64,000 nucleotides of DNA from Sporofaciens musculi. GTDB lineage: Bacteria; Bacillota; Clostridia; Lachnospirales; Lachnospiraceae. The stretch covers positions 2,046,501 to 2,110,500 of the forward strand of contig NZ_WUQX01000001.1 in NCBI RefSeq assembly GCF_009830285.1. Direction: 5' to 3'. Under the pieces are notes generated by a model, which saw nothing but the letters and a program-made list of their open reading frames with translations, had not been told where the DNA came from and ran no database searches. A program made the position numbers and the translations under genes. This document shows, one piece after another, positions 44,937 through 53,727 of this stretch (position 1 is its first letter; each line of letters starts with the position of its first letter).

Positions 44937-45782
44937 TCACAGTATAGGAATTTCAATCTGTGTAATATAATCCTCAATCCTGTCAATAACATTCTCATTC
45001 ATTCCCATTTCATAGGAAAATCCATGCAGTTTTATTCCTTGTCCGTCGGCATAAGCCAGAATCTCCTGATATTTTTCCGGAATCTTCTCCCAGGCTCCCT
45101 TGTGGAAAGCTCTGATATATTTTCCGCCGGATTGTATGTGAATTCCGGTTTTATTTGGATTTTTGGACAGCTTTTGCTCCCCTTGGGAAAAAGCCGGAAT
45201 TTCAATAAATAGCATAGAGTACTCGTGGAAATTTCCTTGATACAGACAATCAACGGAAATCATGGTTCCATAGGAAGCGTCGTGCAGACGACGAAGCTGA
45301 TATTTCTGTGTTTCGGCAGCAATCATTTCCACCTCTTTGTCAAAGGAAGTTGAAGCGTCAATCTTTAATGTCACCAGGCGGCATTCTCTTTTTTCCACTA
45401 CACGAATCTCTGACAAATCCATGGTCAGCAATGTAACCATATTTCTGTGATGGCTGCACAGAGTCTCCCTAAGTCTGCTCATATGGTCGATCTGTCTGTT
45501 AAGCTCTTTAATCCTTTCGTCCAGAAGACATTTGAGGCTTAGGGCAGAACGACGCTTCATAAATGTCTGTATCTCATCAATGGATACGTCCAGCTCACGC
45601 AGCAGGAGAATCGTCTCTAACACCGAGCTTTGCCTATAATTATAATAGCGGTATCCGTTTTCTGGATTGATGTAAGCAGGCTTAAAAAGCCCGATCTCAT
45701 CGTACCACATCAAGGTTTTTTTGTTGATGCCGTGGAGCTTTGCAAACTGTCCGATGGTAAGCAGTTTATTTTTTTCATTCAT
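44937..45782 (-). CDS. MerR-family regulator with GyrI-like effector domain
   Basis: A 281-residue regulator. Residues about 8-75 are the MerR winged helix ([40 protein letters not shown]). A linker helix covers about 80-125, and residues about 130-281 form a BmrR/GyrI-like ligand domain. Such proteins sense drugs and switch on efflux genes. I chose the ATG at 45782 after AGAGGATTTGAAA, which begins the conserved domain; the frame stays open upstream through the promoter region, which would be an unlikely membrane segment. The gene is divergent from the MATE gene. Confidence 0.9.
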   Translation of the reverse strand: MNEKNKLLTIGQFAKLHGINKKTLMWYDEIGLFKPAYINPENGYRYYNYRQSSVLETILLLRELDVSIDEIQTFMKRRSALSLKCLLDERIKELNRQIDHMSRLRETLCSHHRNMVTLLTMDLSEIRVVEKRECRLVTLKIDASTSFDKEVEMIAAETQKYQLRRLHDASYGTMISVDCLYQGNFHEYSMLFIEIPAFSQGEQKLSKNPNKTGIHIQSGGKYIRAFHKGAWEKIPEKYQEILAYADGQGIKLHGFSYEMGMNENVIDRIEDYITQIEIPIL

Positions 45783-45796
45783 TTTCAAATCCTCTA

Positions 45797-45827
45797 TTGA
45801 CCATACTGTTACTGTATAGTTTATCAT
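45797..45827 (+). promoter_or_regulatory. MerR-type promoter of the MATE gene with a 19-base spacer
   Basis: TTGACC (45797-45802) and TATCAT (45822-45827) are 19 bases apart, the over-long spacing that MerR activators correct by DNA twisting. The spacer holds the near-palindrome ATACTGTTACTGTAT. This suits control by the adjacent MerR protein. Confidence 0.75.
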
Positions 45828-45882
45828 ACTCTGTACAGAAGCAAAATGCAAGGTAAGTTTCCAAGGTAAGAGGAGAAAAACG

Positions 45883-47214
45883 ATGGAAAAACAAAGTGTA
45901 TACAACAAACCGGTTACAATAAAAAATATTTTAAAATTTGCAATGCCAACCATTGTTATGACAATATTCATGTCATTTTATACCATGGTTGACGGGTTGT
46001 TCGTCTCTAACCTGATTGGAACAGACGCCTTATCCGCCATCAACCTGACAGCGCCGGTCATCCAGCTTGTGACCGCAATCTCCACCATGCTTGCCACCGG
46101 AGGCAGCGCTGTAATCATGAAGAAGATAGGAGAACAAAAAAAGGAAGAGGCCAGGGAGGATTTTACCTCCTTGATTCTGGTAAATGTGGCGGTAGGAATT
46201 ATCATGTGCGCCTTGGGTTTTTTGTCCATGGGCTCGATCTTCGCCGGCATGAACCTATCTCTGGCCGTAGAAGGGTATTGCGTGGAATATCTGAGCCGTT
46301 ACCTGCTCTTTACAGTTCCAATTCTGTTGATGAATAATTTTACCCTCTATATGATTGCCAGTGAGAAGGCGGCTCTTTCCCTCATCTGTTCTGTGGCGGG
46401 AGGAGTGTTGAATATGGCGCTGGATTATGTATTCATTGCCTGCTTTGACATGGGAATTGGCGGAGCGGCAGCGGCAACAGGATTGGGGTATTCTGTGACA
46501 GCGGTTGTGGGGTTATTGGTGTTTAACAGGAAAGAGAATCTTTTACATTTCAGGAGGCCCGTCTTTCGACTGGAGGTTCTAAAAAACGCAGCTTCAAACG
46601 GATGCTCTGAGATGGCCACAACACTGGTTACCGGCATTGTCACTATGATGTTCAACTGGACCATGCTGACCTATGTTGGAGAAAATGGCGTTGCCGCCGT
46701 TACCATCATCATGTATGTCCTGATGTTTGCAAGCTCTCTGTATACGGGATATTCTTACGGGGTAGCGCCTATGCTCAGTTATTATTACGGTGAGCAGAGC
46801 TATGAAAAACTTAGGAAGCTGGTGAGGAGTAGTCTGAAAATCATTGGGGGAATCTCCCTTTTGACGGTGGCAGGCTCATTTGTACTGACAAAACCTTTGG
46901 TATCCATATTTGCCAGACCAGCTAATCCAGTATACGAGCTGGCTTTTACAGGAAATCGAATCTGTACGGCGGCCTTATGCTTTATCGGCTTTAATATTTT
47001 TGCTAGCGGTATGTTTACTGCGTTGTCTAACGGCCTGGTGTCGGCGGTGCTGGCGTTTTCACGGTCATTTGTTTTCATGATGATTGCCATGCTGACTCTT
47101 CCCGCGGTTTTGGGGGTAAATGGAATCTGGCTGGCAACTCCTGTGGCAGAGCTTATGGCGCTGGCCCTTACGGGAGGGATGTTTGTGAAATATCGAAAAA
47201 GGTATCAGTATTAA
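45883..47214 (+). CDS. MATE-family multidrug efflux transporter
   Basis: A 443-residue protein with about twelve hydrophobic helices in two halves. The first half has [20 protein letters not shown], typical of the DinF/NorM-like branch of MATE exporters, which use Na+ or H+ gradients. The second half starts near residue 230 ([14 protein letters not shown]). The start follows GGTAAGAGGAGAAAAACG. Divergent arrangement with a GyrI-domain MerR regulator suggests a drug-induced efflux unit. Confidence 0.9.
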   Translation: MEKQSVYNKPVTIKNILKFAMPTIVMTIFMSFYTMVDGLFVSNLIGTDALSAINLTAPVIQLVTAISTMLATGGSAVIMKKIGEQKKEEAREDFTSLILVNVAVGIIMCALGFLSMGSIFAGMNLSLAVEGYCVEYLSRYLLFTVPILLMNNFTLYMIASEKAALSLICSVAGGVLNMALDYVFIACFDMGIGGAAAATGLGYSVTAVVGLLVFNRKENLLHFRRPVFRLEVLKNAASNGCSEMATTLVTGIVTMMFNWTMLTYVGENGVAAVTIIMYVLMFASSLYTGYSYGVAPMLSYYYGEQSYEKLRKLVRSSLKIIGGISLLTVAGSFVLTKPLVSIFARPANPVYELAFTGNRICTAALCFIGFNIFASGMFTALSNGLVSAVLAFSRSFVFMMIAMLTLPAVLGVNGIWLATPVAELMALALTGGMFVKYRKRYQY

Positions 47215-47237
47215 GAAAAACAAGAATTTTTTTACAG

Positions 47238-47294
47238 TTGAAAACAAACGTAAGTTCTGATATAATTAAAAAGAACTTACGTTTGTTGTTTTTT
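47238..47294 (+). promoter_or_regulatory. SOS-type promoter: two LexA-like boxes as a 16-bp inverted repeat
   Basis: TTGAAA (47238-47243), 17 bases, TATAAT (47261-47266). AACAAACGTAAGTTCT (47243-47258) and its exact inverse AGAACTTACGTTTGTT (47272-47287) each contain GAAC-N4-GTTT. They flank the -10. The inverted repeat followed by GTTTTTTC can also act as a terminator for the MATE transcript arriving from upstream. Confidence 0.82.
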
Positions 47295-47335
47295 CTGGTG
47301 ACAGGATGTGCAGACGATATAAAGAGGTGACGGAT

Positions 47336-48865
47336 ATGGAGGAGAATAAGCATACCTATATCGCAATCGATTTAAAGTCCTTCTACGCCTCGGTAGAATG
47401 TGTAGAGCGTAACTTAGATCCCATGACAACGAATCTGGTGGTTGCCGATTTAAGCCGTACAGAGAAGACGATCTGTCTGGCAGTATCCCCTTCTCTGAAG
47501 GCCTATGGAATTTCAGGGAGGGCAAGGCTGTTCGAGGTGGTACAGAGGGTTAAGGAGGTCAACGCCATGAGACAGAGCATGGCGCCCAACCGCCGGTTTG
47601 ACGGAGCGTCTTATGATGATACTGAGCTTAAGGCCTCGCCCTCTAAGGCTCTTGACTACATCGTGGCAAAGCCCAGGATGGCGCACTATATTGATTACAG
47701 TACAAGAATCTATGAGATTTATCTAAAATATGTGGCGCCGGAGGACTGCCATGTATACTCTATCGACGAGATTATGATGGATGTCACCCATTACCTGGCC
47801 ACTTATGGGATGTCGGCGCGTAAGCTGGCAGGGAAGATAATCAGGGACATTCATTCTACGACGGGCATTACGGCGACAGCGGGGATTGGGAGTAACCTGT
47901 ATCTGTGCAAGGTTGCCATGGACATTGTGGCAAAGCATATCCCGCCGGATAAGAACGGGGTGCGCATTGCGAACCTGACGGAGAAAAGTTACCGCCGGAT
48001 TCTGTGGGCCCATCAGCCCATTACAGATTTCTGGCGGGTGGGGCATGGGTACGCGAAGAAGCTTAAGGAGTACGGCATGTATACCATGGGAGATGTGGCC
48101 AGATGTTCCCTTGGAAGGGCGGGAGAATATCATAACGAGGAGCTGCTATACAAGTTATTTGGGGTAAATGCAGAGCTTCTGATTGACCATGCCTGGGGAT
48201 GGGAGCCTTGTACCATGGCGGATATTAAGTCTTATAAGCCCAGCGCCAACAGTATGGGGGCAGGCCAGGTGCTTCGGTGTCCCTATACGGCGAAAAAGGC
48301 GCGGCTGGTGGTTCGTGAGATGACGGAAGCTTTGGTATTAGATTTAGTAGATAAGTGTCTGGTGACAGACCAGATGGTTTTGACTGTAGGTTATGACAGG
48401 GAGAACCTGTCAGATTCCAGAAAGAGGAAGTCCTTAAAAGGGGAGATTACCACAGACCGCTACGGGAGGAGTGTTCCCAAACATGCCCACGGCACTGTGA
48501 ACCTTAAAAGGCAGACGTCTTCTTCCAGGAGGATTGTGGAGGCGGTGCTTCAGCTATATGACGACATTATTCAGAAGGATTTTCTCATTCGGAGGATTAC
48601 GGTAACCGCGAACCATGTGGTGGATGAGAATAGGGTCAGGAACGAGCCTGTGTTTGAACAACTGGACTTATTCACAGATTATGCAGCTCTTAAAAAAGAG
48701 CAGGAGGCCGAAGAAGCAAGTTTGCAGCGGGAGAAGAATCTGCAGCGGGCCATGCTGAACATTAAGAAGAAGTATGGAAAGAACGCGATTTTGAAAGGAA
48801 CGAGTCTGATGGAGGGCGCGACAGCCATGGAGAGGAATCGACAGATTGGAGGGCATCGGGCATGA
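47336..48865 (+). CDS. Y-family (translesion) DNA polymerase, UvrX/UmuC-like
   Basis: A 509-residue ImpB/MucB/SamB-type polymerase. Palm motif YIAIDLKSFYASVECVERN with the first catalytic Asp, and YSIDEIMMDVT near residue 140 with the second Asp-Glu pair. A thumb follows with GIGSNLYLCKVAMDIVAKH, then a little-finger domain (about 310-440). It is longer than DinB (about 350-410) by a C-terminal basic region. The start at 47336 follows AAAGAGGTGACGGAT. It overlaps the YolD-like gene by 4 bases; the pair is typical of SOS-induced phage and plasmid-type operons in Firmicutes. Confidence 0.92.
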   Translation: MEENKHTYIAIDLKSFYASVECVERNLDPMTTNLVVADLSRTEKTICLAVSPSLKAYGISGRARLFEVVQRVKEVNAMRQSMAPNRRFDGASYDDTELKASPSKALDYIVAKPRMAHYIDYSTRIYEIYLKYVAPEDCHVYSIDEIMMDVTHYLATYGMSARKLAGKIIRDIHSTTGITATAGIGSNLYLCKVAMDIVAKHIPPDKNGVRIANLTEKSYRRILWAHQPITDFWRVGHGYAKKLKEYGMYTMGDVARCSLGRAGEYHNEELLYKLFGVNAELLIDHAWGWEPCTMADIKSYKPSANSMGAGQVLRCPYTAKKARLVVREMTEALVLDLVDKCLVTDQMVLTVGYDRENLSDSRKRKSLKGEITTDRYGRSVPKHAHGTVNLKRQTSSSRRIVEAVLQLYDDIIQKDFLIRRITVTANHVVDENRVRNEPVFEQLDLFTDYAALKKEQEAEEASLQREKNLQRAMLNIKKKYGKNAILKGTSLMEGATAMERNRQIGGHRA

Positions 48866-49446
48866 GTAAGAACGGGAAAAGCTTCTTGAACAATAGCGAG
48901 CTATATAAGTATCAGGATATGATTGAGCTTCCTCATCATGTATCCAAGACCCACGCCCACATGCCGGTGGAGGACAGAGCCGCCCAGTTTGCCCCCTTCG
49001 CCGCCCTGACCGGACATTATGAGGCTGTGAAGGAGACGGAGAGGCTTACGGATGAGAGACATGAACTGGATGAATATTGGCAGTCGGATTTAGACAGGAG
49101 GTTTAGGGAGATCAGGGGGGTTCAGGGGATACGGCCGGAAGTATCCATCACCTACTTTGTGCCGGATCCTCACAAGGAGGGAGGCTCCTATGTGACGGCT
49201 ACAGGATATGTGAGGAAGATAGACGAGTATGAACGGACAGTGATTTTAGAGGATGGAACACGGATACGCATGGAAGATATTTTAGACTGTGAACCCCTGC
49301 CAAAACCGACGGTTTTACAGCAGGGGGGATTCATAAAGAAAATCCATGATTTTCGTCAAGTTTATAAGAGCCTGTCTTGCCGTATGGCAGCCGTTACAAG
49401 GCCTGATGTATGCTTTTTTAGAAGGCCGTGTAATTCCTGGGCATGA
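48862..49446 (+). CDS. YolD-like protein, polymerase partner
   Basis: A 194-residue protein. HMPVEDRAAQFAPFAALTGH (about 33-55) is the hallmark of YolD-like partners of Y-family polymerases; a small beta domain with TGYVRKIDEYERTVILEDG and RMEDILDCEPL follows. Family members usually end near there (about 130-160 residues); the last 30 residues here are read from DNA that is antisense to the aroD 3' end. Start/stop overlap (ATGA) with the polymerase gene implies coupled translation. Confidence 0.85.
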   Translation: MSKNGKSFLNNSELYKYQDMIELPHHVSKTHAHMPVEDRAAQFAPFAALTGHYEAVKETERLTDERHELDEYWQSDLDRRFREIRGVQGIRPEVSITYFVPDPHKEGGSYVTATGYVRKIDEYERTVILEDGTRIRMEDILDCEPLPKPTVLQQGGFIKKIHDFRQVYKSLSCRMAAVTRPDVCFFRRPCNSWA

Positions 49447-50156
49447 ATCTGCCCTGGGGCGGAGGCTTTGTCGCCGGAGCCGAAGGTGAGGCAGGAGCCA
49501 AACGCCTCGCAGGCAATACGGCTGATGCTTCCCATACCAGACATGGACATGGTGATGATGGGGCGGTCGGCATAGTTAGACGCCATCTCCTCTGTAGCCG
49601 CAAGGAGAGTAAGGACATCTTTCCTACTCCTTGGCATTACTGCAATCTTAGGAATGTCTGCGCCCATGTCCTGCATCTTGCGCAGCCGGTATATAAGCTC
49701 AGACTTGGCAGGCGTTTTGTGAAAATCGTGGTTGGAGGCCACGACCTTTGTATTACAGTTATGTATGGCAGAGATTAAGTCCGTCACAACGGCGTCTCCG
49801 GTGAAAATCTCTACGTCAATAAGGTCTGCCAGGCCTAAGGCTGCCACAGCCTTGTTAAGAGAAACGTAGGATTTTGTATCAAGCTCTGAGACGCCTCCCT
49901 CCCGTTTCGTGCGGAAGGTAAATAAAAGGGGGGTGTCCCCAAGAGTTTTGCGCACTTCTGCCAAAACCTCTGTCACCTTTTCTATATTTTCCACGTCTTC
50001 AAACCAGTCGGCGCGCCATTCCATCAGATTCATGGGCATATCCATATACTTTTTGGTGAGGGAAATGATTTCTTCACGAGTCTTACCCACATTGGGGATA
50101 CAGATGGCGGGGATGCCTTCCCCAAGAACAAGGCTCCTTACTTTCAATGTATTCAT
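49362..50156 (-). CDS. aroD: type I 3-dehydroquinate dehydratase
   Basis: A 264-residue shikimate-pathway enzyme of the Schiff-base type. Motifs: MEWRADWFE near residue 45, VVASNHDFHKTP with the catalytic His, and PKIAVMPRS with the catalytic Lys near residue 170. The C-terminal SISRIACEAFGSCLTFGS and APGQIHAQEL are family typical. Length is normal. The start at 50156 has the ribosome site ACAAGGAGAATAGACCGCCT. The last 28 codons overlap the YolD-like gene on the other strand. Confidence 0.95.
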   Translation of the reverse strand: MNTLKVRSLVLGEGIPAICIPNVGKTREEIISLTKKYMDMPMNLMEWRADWFEDVENIEKVTEVLAEVRKTLGDTPLLFTFRTKREGGVSELDTKSYVSLNKAVAALGLADLIDVEIFTGDAVVTDLISAIHNCNTKVVASNHDFHKTPAKSELIYRLRKMQDMGADIPKIAVMPRSRKDVLTLLAATEEMASNYADRPIITMSMSGMGSISRIACEAFGSCLTFGSGDKASAPGQIHAQELHGLLKKHTSGLVTAAIRQDRLL

Positions 50157-50295
50157 AGGCGGTCTATTCTCCTTGTGATTGTGTCTTTTGGACCTATTTT
50201 AACAAAAATAAAAAAAAGAAGCAAATACGAAAAAGTATTCTAAACCATATATAGTGCGCATATATTCTAACAGCACAGACGGAAGGGGCAAGAGC

Positions 50296-51768
50296 ATGGA
50301 GAAATATCATTTATACAAAGATATACAAGCCAGAACAAACGGAGAGATATACATGGGAGTCGTAGGTCCCGTCAGAACGGGAAAATCTACATTTATCAAG
50401 CGGTTTATGGATGTGCTGGTGCTGCCAGCCATGGAGGATGAGCACAAAAAGGCGAGGACAAAGGATGAACTTCCCCAGTCTGCGTCCGGACGGACGATTA
50501 TGACCACTGAGCCAAAATTCGTCCCCAAGGAGGCGGCAGAGATAAAGCTTTCGGAGGATGTGAAGGTACGGGTCAGGCTGATTGACTGTGTGGGTTACAT
50601 GGTAGAGGGGGCCTCCGGCCACGTGGAGGGCGGGGAGGAACGCCAGGTGAAAACCCCCTGGTTCGACCATGAGATACCCTTTACCAAGGCGGCGGCAATC
50701 GGAACCAGGAAGGTCATCCATGACCATTCAACCATTGGTATCGTGGTTACGACGGACGGCAGTATCACAGATATTCCCAGGGAGAATTACCGAGAGGGAA
50801 CTGAGAAAACCATCCGTGAGCTTCAGAGCATTGGAAAGCCTTTTGTGGTGCTGGTAAATTCCAAGAAGCCCTTTGGAGACGAGGCGAAGCAGGTGGCCCA
50901 GGAATGTGAACAGCAGTATGGCACCAAGGCAATTCCCATTAACTGTGAGCAGCTAAAGGAGGAGGATATCACACGAATCATGGAAGCAGTACTGTACGAA
51001 TTTCCGGTTTCCGAGGTGCAGTTCTTTATTCCGAAGTGGGTGGAAATGCTTCCAAGGGACCACAAGATTAAGCAGGAGCTGTTGGTACATATCAAGGATA
51101 TCCTGAACCGCTTTGGAGAAATCCGAGACGCAGTCGCAGGAATCGAGCTGCCGGAGTGCATGTACATAGAGGAAATGAAGGTAGACCATATTGAGATGGA
51201 TACCGGTTGTGTGAAGGTGCGCATACAGGTAGCAGAAAAATTCTACTATGAGATGTTAAGCGAGCTGACCGGAACCCATATTGCGGGGCAGTATGAGCTG
51301 GTGGCAGCTATGAAGAACCTGTCGGAGCTGAAAAAAGAGTACGAAGGGGTACGGGATGCATTTGCCTCGGTACGGATGCGTGGTTACGGTGTGGTCAGTC
51401 CTCAGAAAGACGAGATTACTTTAGAGGAGCCAACCATCATCAAGCAGGGCAACAAATATGGGGTTAAGATTCATTCGGAGGCTCCCTCCATTCATCTGAT
51501 CCGCGCAAATATTGAGACGGAGATTGCACCGATTGTAGGAAATGAGCAGCAGGCTCAGGACTTGATTCGCTATATTAAGGACGCCAAGGAAAGTGAGGAG
51601 GGAATCTGGGGCACGAATATCTTTGGCAAATCCATTGAGGAGCTGGTGATGGACGGAATGCAGAATAAGATGGCGATGATTAATGACGAGAGCCAGGAGA
51701 AGCTTCAGGATACCATGCAGAAGATTGTAAATGACAGCAACGGAGGCTTGGTCTGCATCATTATCTGA
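50296..51768 (+). CDS. spoIVA: stage IV sporulation protein A
   Basis: A 490-residue ATPase that polymerises on the forespore surface to form the base of the spore coat. The N-terminal GTPase-like domain has the Walker A motif GPVRTGKST at residues 24-32 and LIDCVGYMVEG; a middle domain and the C-terminal tail ending CIII are typical of the family. I chose the ATG at 50296 (GGAAGGGGCAAGAGC). The region just upstream contains CATATATT, which may be part of a sigma-E promoter, but the -35 is not clear. It marks the organism as an endospore former. Confidence 0.96.
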   Translation: MEKYHLYKDIQARTNGEIYMGVVGPVRTGKSTFIKRFMDVLVLPAMEDEHKKARTKDELPQSASGRTIMTTEPKFVPKEAAEIKLSEDVKVRVRLIDCVGYMVEGASGHVEGGEERQVKTPWFDHEIPFTKAAAIGTRKVIHDHSTIGIVVTTDGSITDIPRENYREGTEKTIRELQSIGKPFVVLVNSKKPFGDEAKQVAQECEQQYGTKAIPINCEQLKEEDITRIMEAVLYEFPVSEVQFFIPKWVEMLPRDHKIKQELLVHIKDILNRFGEIRDAVAGIELPECMYIEEMKVDHIEMDTGCVKVRIQVAEKFYYEMLSELTGTHIAGQYELVAAMKNLSELKKEYEGVRDAFASVRMRGYGVVSPQKDEITLEEPTIIKQGNKYGVKIHSEAPSIHLIRANIETEIAPIVGNEQQAQDLIRYIKDAKESEEGIWGTNIFGKSIEELVMDGMQNKMAMINDESQEKLQDTMQKIVNDSNGGLVCIII

Positions 51769-51823
51769 CGTAAAATGCTTTACACCTCTGGTATTATTTG
51801 CTATGATTGTTTTGGAAAACACA

Positions 51824-51864
51824 GGGTAAAGTCCGTGAGCCGTTCATGGGCTTTATGCCTTTTC
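51824..51864 (+). terminator. terminator after spoIVA
   Basis: GGGTAAAGTCCGTGA and TCATGGGCTTTATGCC pair through most of their length (with G-U pairs), followed by TTTTCC. Confidence 0.65.
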
Positions 51865-51937
51865 CTGACAAGGTTCTATAGATAAAAAGGAGATTCTGGT
51901 AAATAAAAGGATTTCCGGCAAATAGCGGAGGTATGAT

Positions 51938-52408
51938 ATGAGAGTTGCAATTATTACGGCGAGTACAGATGTATACAGGGGAACTACAGAGAATGAGAGT
52001 GGGGAGGCAATCATGGAGATGATGGAGGAGGCAGGCTTTGAGATTGTATTCATGCGTGCCCTTCCCAACGACAGAGAGGTGCTGTCCAGGATAATGGCGA
52101 GTTTGGCTGACACGTTCGTGACAGATCTTGTTCTGACCACAGGAGGAGCAGGCTGCGGACCTTTTGACTGTACGCCGGAGGCCACCACGGATATTATAGA
52201 AAAGCCAATCTTAGGTATTCCAGAGGCCATGCGCGCCCATACCATGAAGATGACTAAGCGTGCCATGCTGAATCGCAGCGTTGCCGGAATCCGTAAGGAG
52301 GTACTGATTGTGAACCTGCCAGGAAAGGCTCAGGCGGTTCGGGAAACTCTTAAATATCTGATACCGGAGTTAGTTCATGCGGTAGAGGTGATTCAGGGCG
52401 AGGCGTAA
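51938..52408 (+). CDS. MoaB/MogA-family molybdopterin-binding protein
   Basis: A 156-residue protein of the MogA/MoaB fold: VAIITASTDVYRGTTENESG, LPNDREVLSRIMASLAD, then LVLTTGGAGCGPFDCTPEAT and VLIVNLPGKAQAVRETL. The family adenylylates molybdopterin before metal insertion, or acts as a related trimeric factor. The usual GGTG motif reads GGAG here. No other moa genes adjoin. The start follows AGCGGAGGTATGAT. The MBL-fold gene begins 17 bases after its stop. Confidence 0.9.
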   Translation: MRVAIITASTDVYRGTTENESGEAIMEMMEEAGFEIVFMRALPNDREVLSRIMASLADTFVTDLVLTTGGAGCGPFDCTPEATTDIIEKPILGIPEAMRAHTMKMTKRAMLNRSVAGIRKEVLIVNLPGKAQAVRETLKYLIPELVHAVEVIQGEA

Positions 52409-52424
52409 TAAGGAGTACAGACAT

Positions 52425-53108
52425 ATGAAGATTACATATCTGAAGCACAGTGGGTACGTGGTGGAGGATGCCGGCAGGGCAATGGTTTTCGATTATTATG
52501 AGGGAAATCTTCCTGATTTCTTAGAGGCAGTAAAGCTCTATGTATTTGTAAGCCATGTCCACTATGACCATTTTAATCCTCAGATTTTTCAGTGGAAAGA
52601 TCAATATCCTGATATTCAATATATTTTGTCAAATGATATTGAGGAGAAAGGTTTTAAGGAGAGCTGTACCTTTGTGGGCCCTGGTCAGGAGGTGGTTCTT
52701 GACGGGATTAAGATTAGAACTCTTAGGTCCACAGACGAGGGCGTGGCATTTCTGGTGCAGGCAGGAGAACGAAGGATTTACCATGGGGGAGATCTGAACT
52801 GGTGGCACTGGGAGGAGGAAAGCAGGGTGTATAATGAGATGATGCGCAGAAGGTTCCTCCATGAGATGGAGAAGCTAGAAGGAGAGTCTGTGGATGTAGC
52901 GTTTCTGCCTTTGGACCCTAGGCAGGAGGAGCAGTATGCTTGGGGGTTCGACTATTTTATGCGCCATACTCGGACAGGCTGTGCTTTTCCCATGCATTTC
53001 TGGGAAGAATATGAAGTTTACGACCGATTGATTGAGGATACGAGATCAGAGCCCTATCGCCAGCGAGTGATGAAGGTGTCGAAGCCTCAGCAGAGCTTTG
53101 AGGTATAA
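52425..53108 (+). CDS. metallo-beta-lactamase-fold hydrolase (UlaG-like)
   Basis: A 227-residue protein with the zinc motif SHVHYDHFNP near residue 43 and a second His in YHGGDLNWWHW. The pattern resembles the UlaG/YtkL-like branch of the MBL-fold superfamily. The substrate is unknown. The start follows ATAAGGAGTACAGACAT. It lies between the moaB-like gene and rnhA, close enough (12-17 base gaps) to form one operon. Confidence 0.88.
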   Translation: MKITYLKHSGYVVEDAGRAMVFDYYEGNLPDFLEAVKLYVFVSHVHYDHFNPQIFQWKDQYPDIQYILSNDIEEKGFKESCTFVGPGQEVVLDGIKIRTLRSTDEGVAFLVQAGERRIYHGGDLNWWHWEEESRVYNEMMRRRFLHEMEKLEGESVDVAFLPLDPRQEEQYAWGFDYFMRHTRTGCAFPMHFWEEYEVYDRLIEDTRSEPYRQRVMKVSKPQQSFEV

Positions 53109-53120
53109 AGGAGAAGAAGG

Positions 53121-53600
53121 ATGAAGGTGAAGATTTATACAGACGGAGCTGCCAGAGGGAATCCAGACGGTCCGGGCGGCTATGGAGCCGTGCTGGAATA
53201 TGTGGATACAAAGGGAGAGCTGCACACAAAGGAGTTGTCCCAGGGATACAAAAAGACTACCAACAACCGGATGGAGTTGATGGCCGTGATTGCGGGGCTT
53301 AAAGCCTTAAACCGGCCTTGTGAGGTAGAGCTTTATTCCGATTCTCAGTACGTGGTCAATGCATTTAATAAACATTGGATTGACGGATGGATTAAAAAGG
53401 GCTGGAAGCGGGGGAAGAATGAGCCGGTAAAGAATGTGGATTTGTGGAAACAGCTTTTGGAGGCGAAGGAGAAGCATCAGGTAACGTTTATCTGGGTCAA
53501 GGGCCATGACGGGCATCCTCAGAATGAGCGCTGTGATGCCCTGGCCACAGGGGCTGCGGACGGTGAGAATCTGATGGAGGATACCGTCATGGATGCTTGA
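53121..53600 (+). CDS. rnhA: ribonuclease HI
   Basis: A 159-residue enzyme that removes RNA from RNA-DNA hybrids. The four acidic residues are visible: Asp in [17 protein letters not shown], Glu in NRMELMAVI, Asp in [11 protein letters not shown] and Asp in NERCDALAT, with the His in [10 protein letters not shown]. Length matches RNase HI without the hybrid-binding domain. The start follows AAAGGAGAAGAAGG. Confidence 0.95.
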   Translation: MKVKIYTDGAARGNPDGPGGYGAVLEYVDTKGELHTKELSQGYKKTTNNRMELMAVIAGLKALNRPCEVELYSDSQYVVNAFNKHWIDGWIKKGWKRGKNEPVKNVDLWKQLLEAKEKHQVTFIWVKGHDGHPQNERCDALATGAADGENLMEDTVMDA

Positions 53601-53727
53601 GTGCCACATACCAGAATGGGTGATATCTGTATTTTCTGTGGCAGACAGAGGGATTTTATGGTAAACTATAGAAGTGTCACACAGAAAATGTGATACCGGA
53701 AATATTTTTTAGGAGGTACGGATAACG

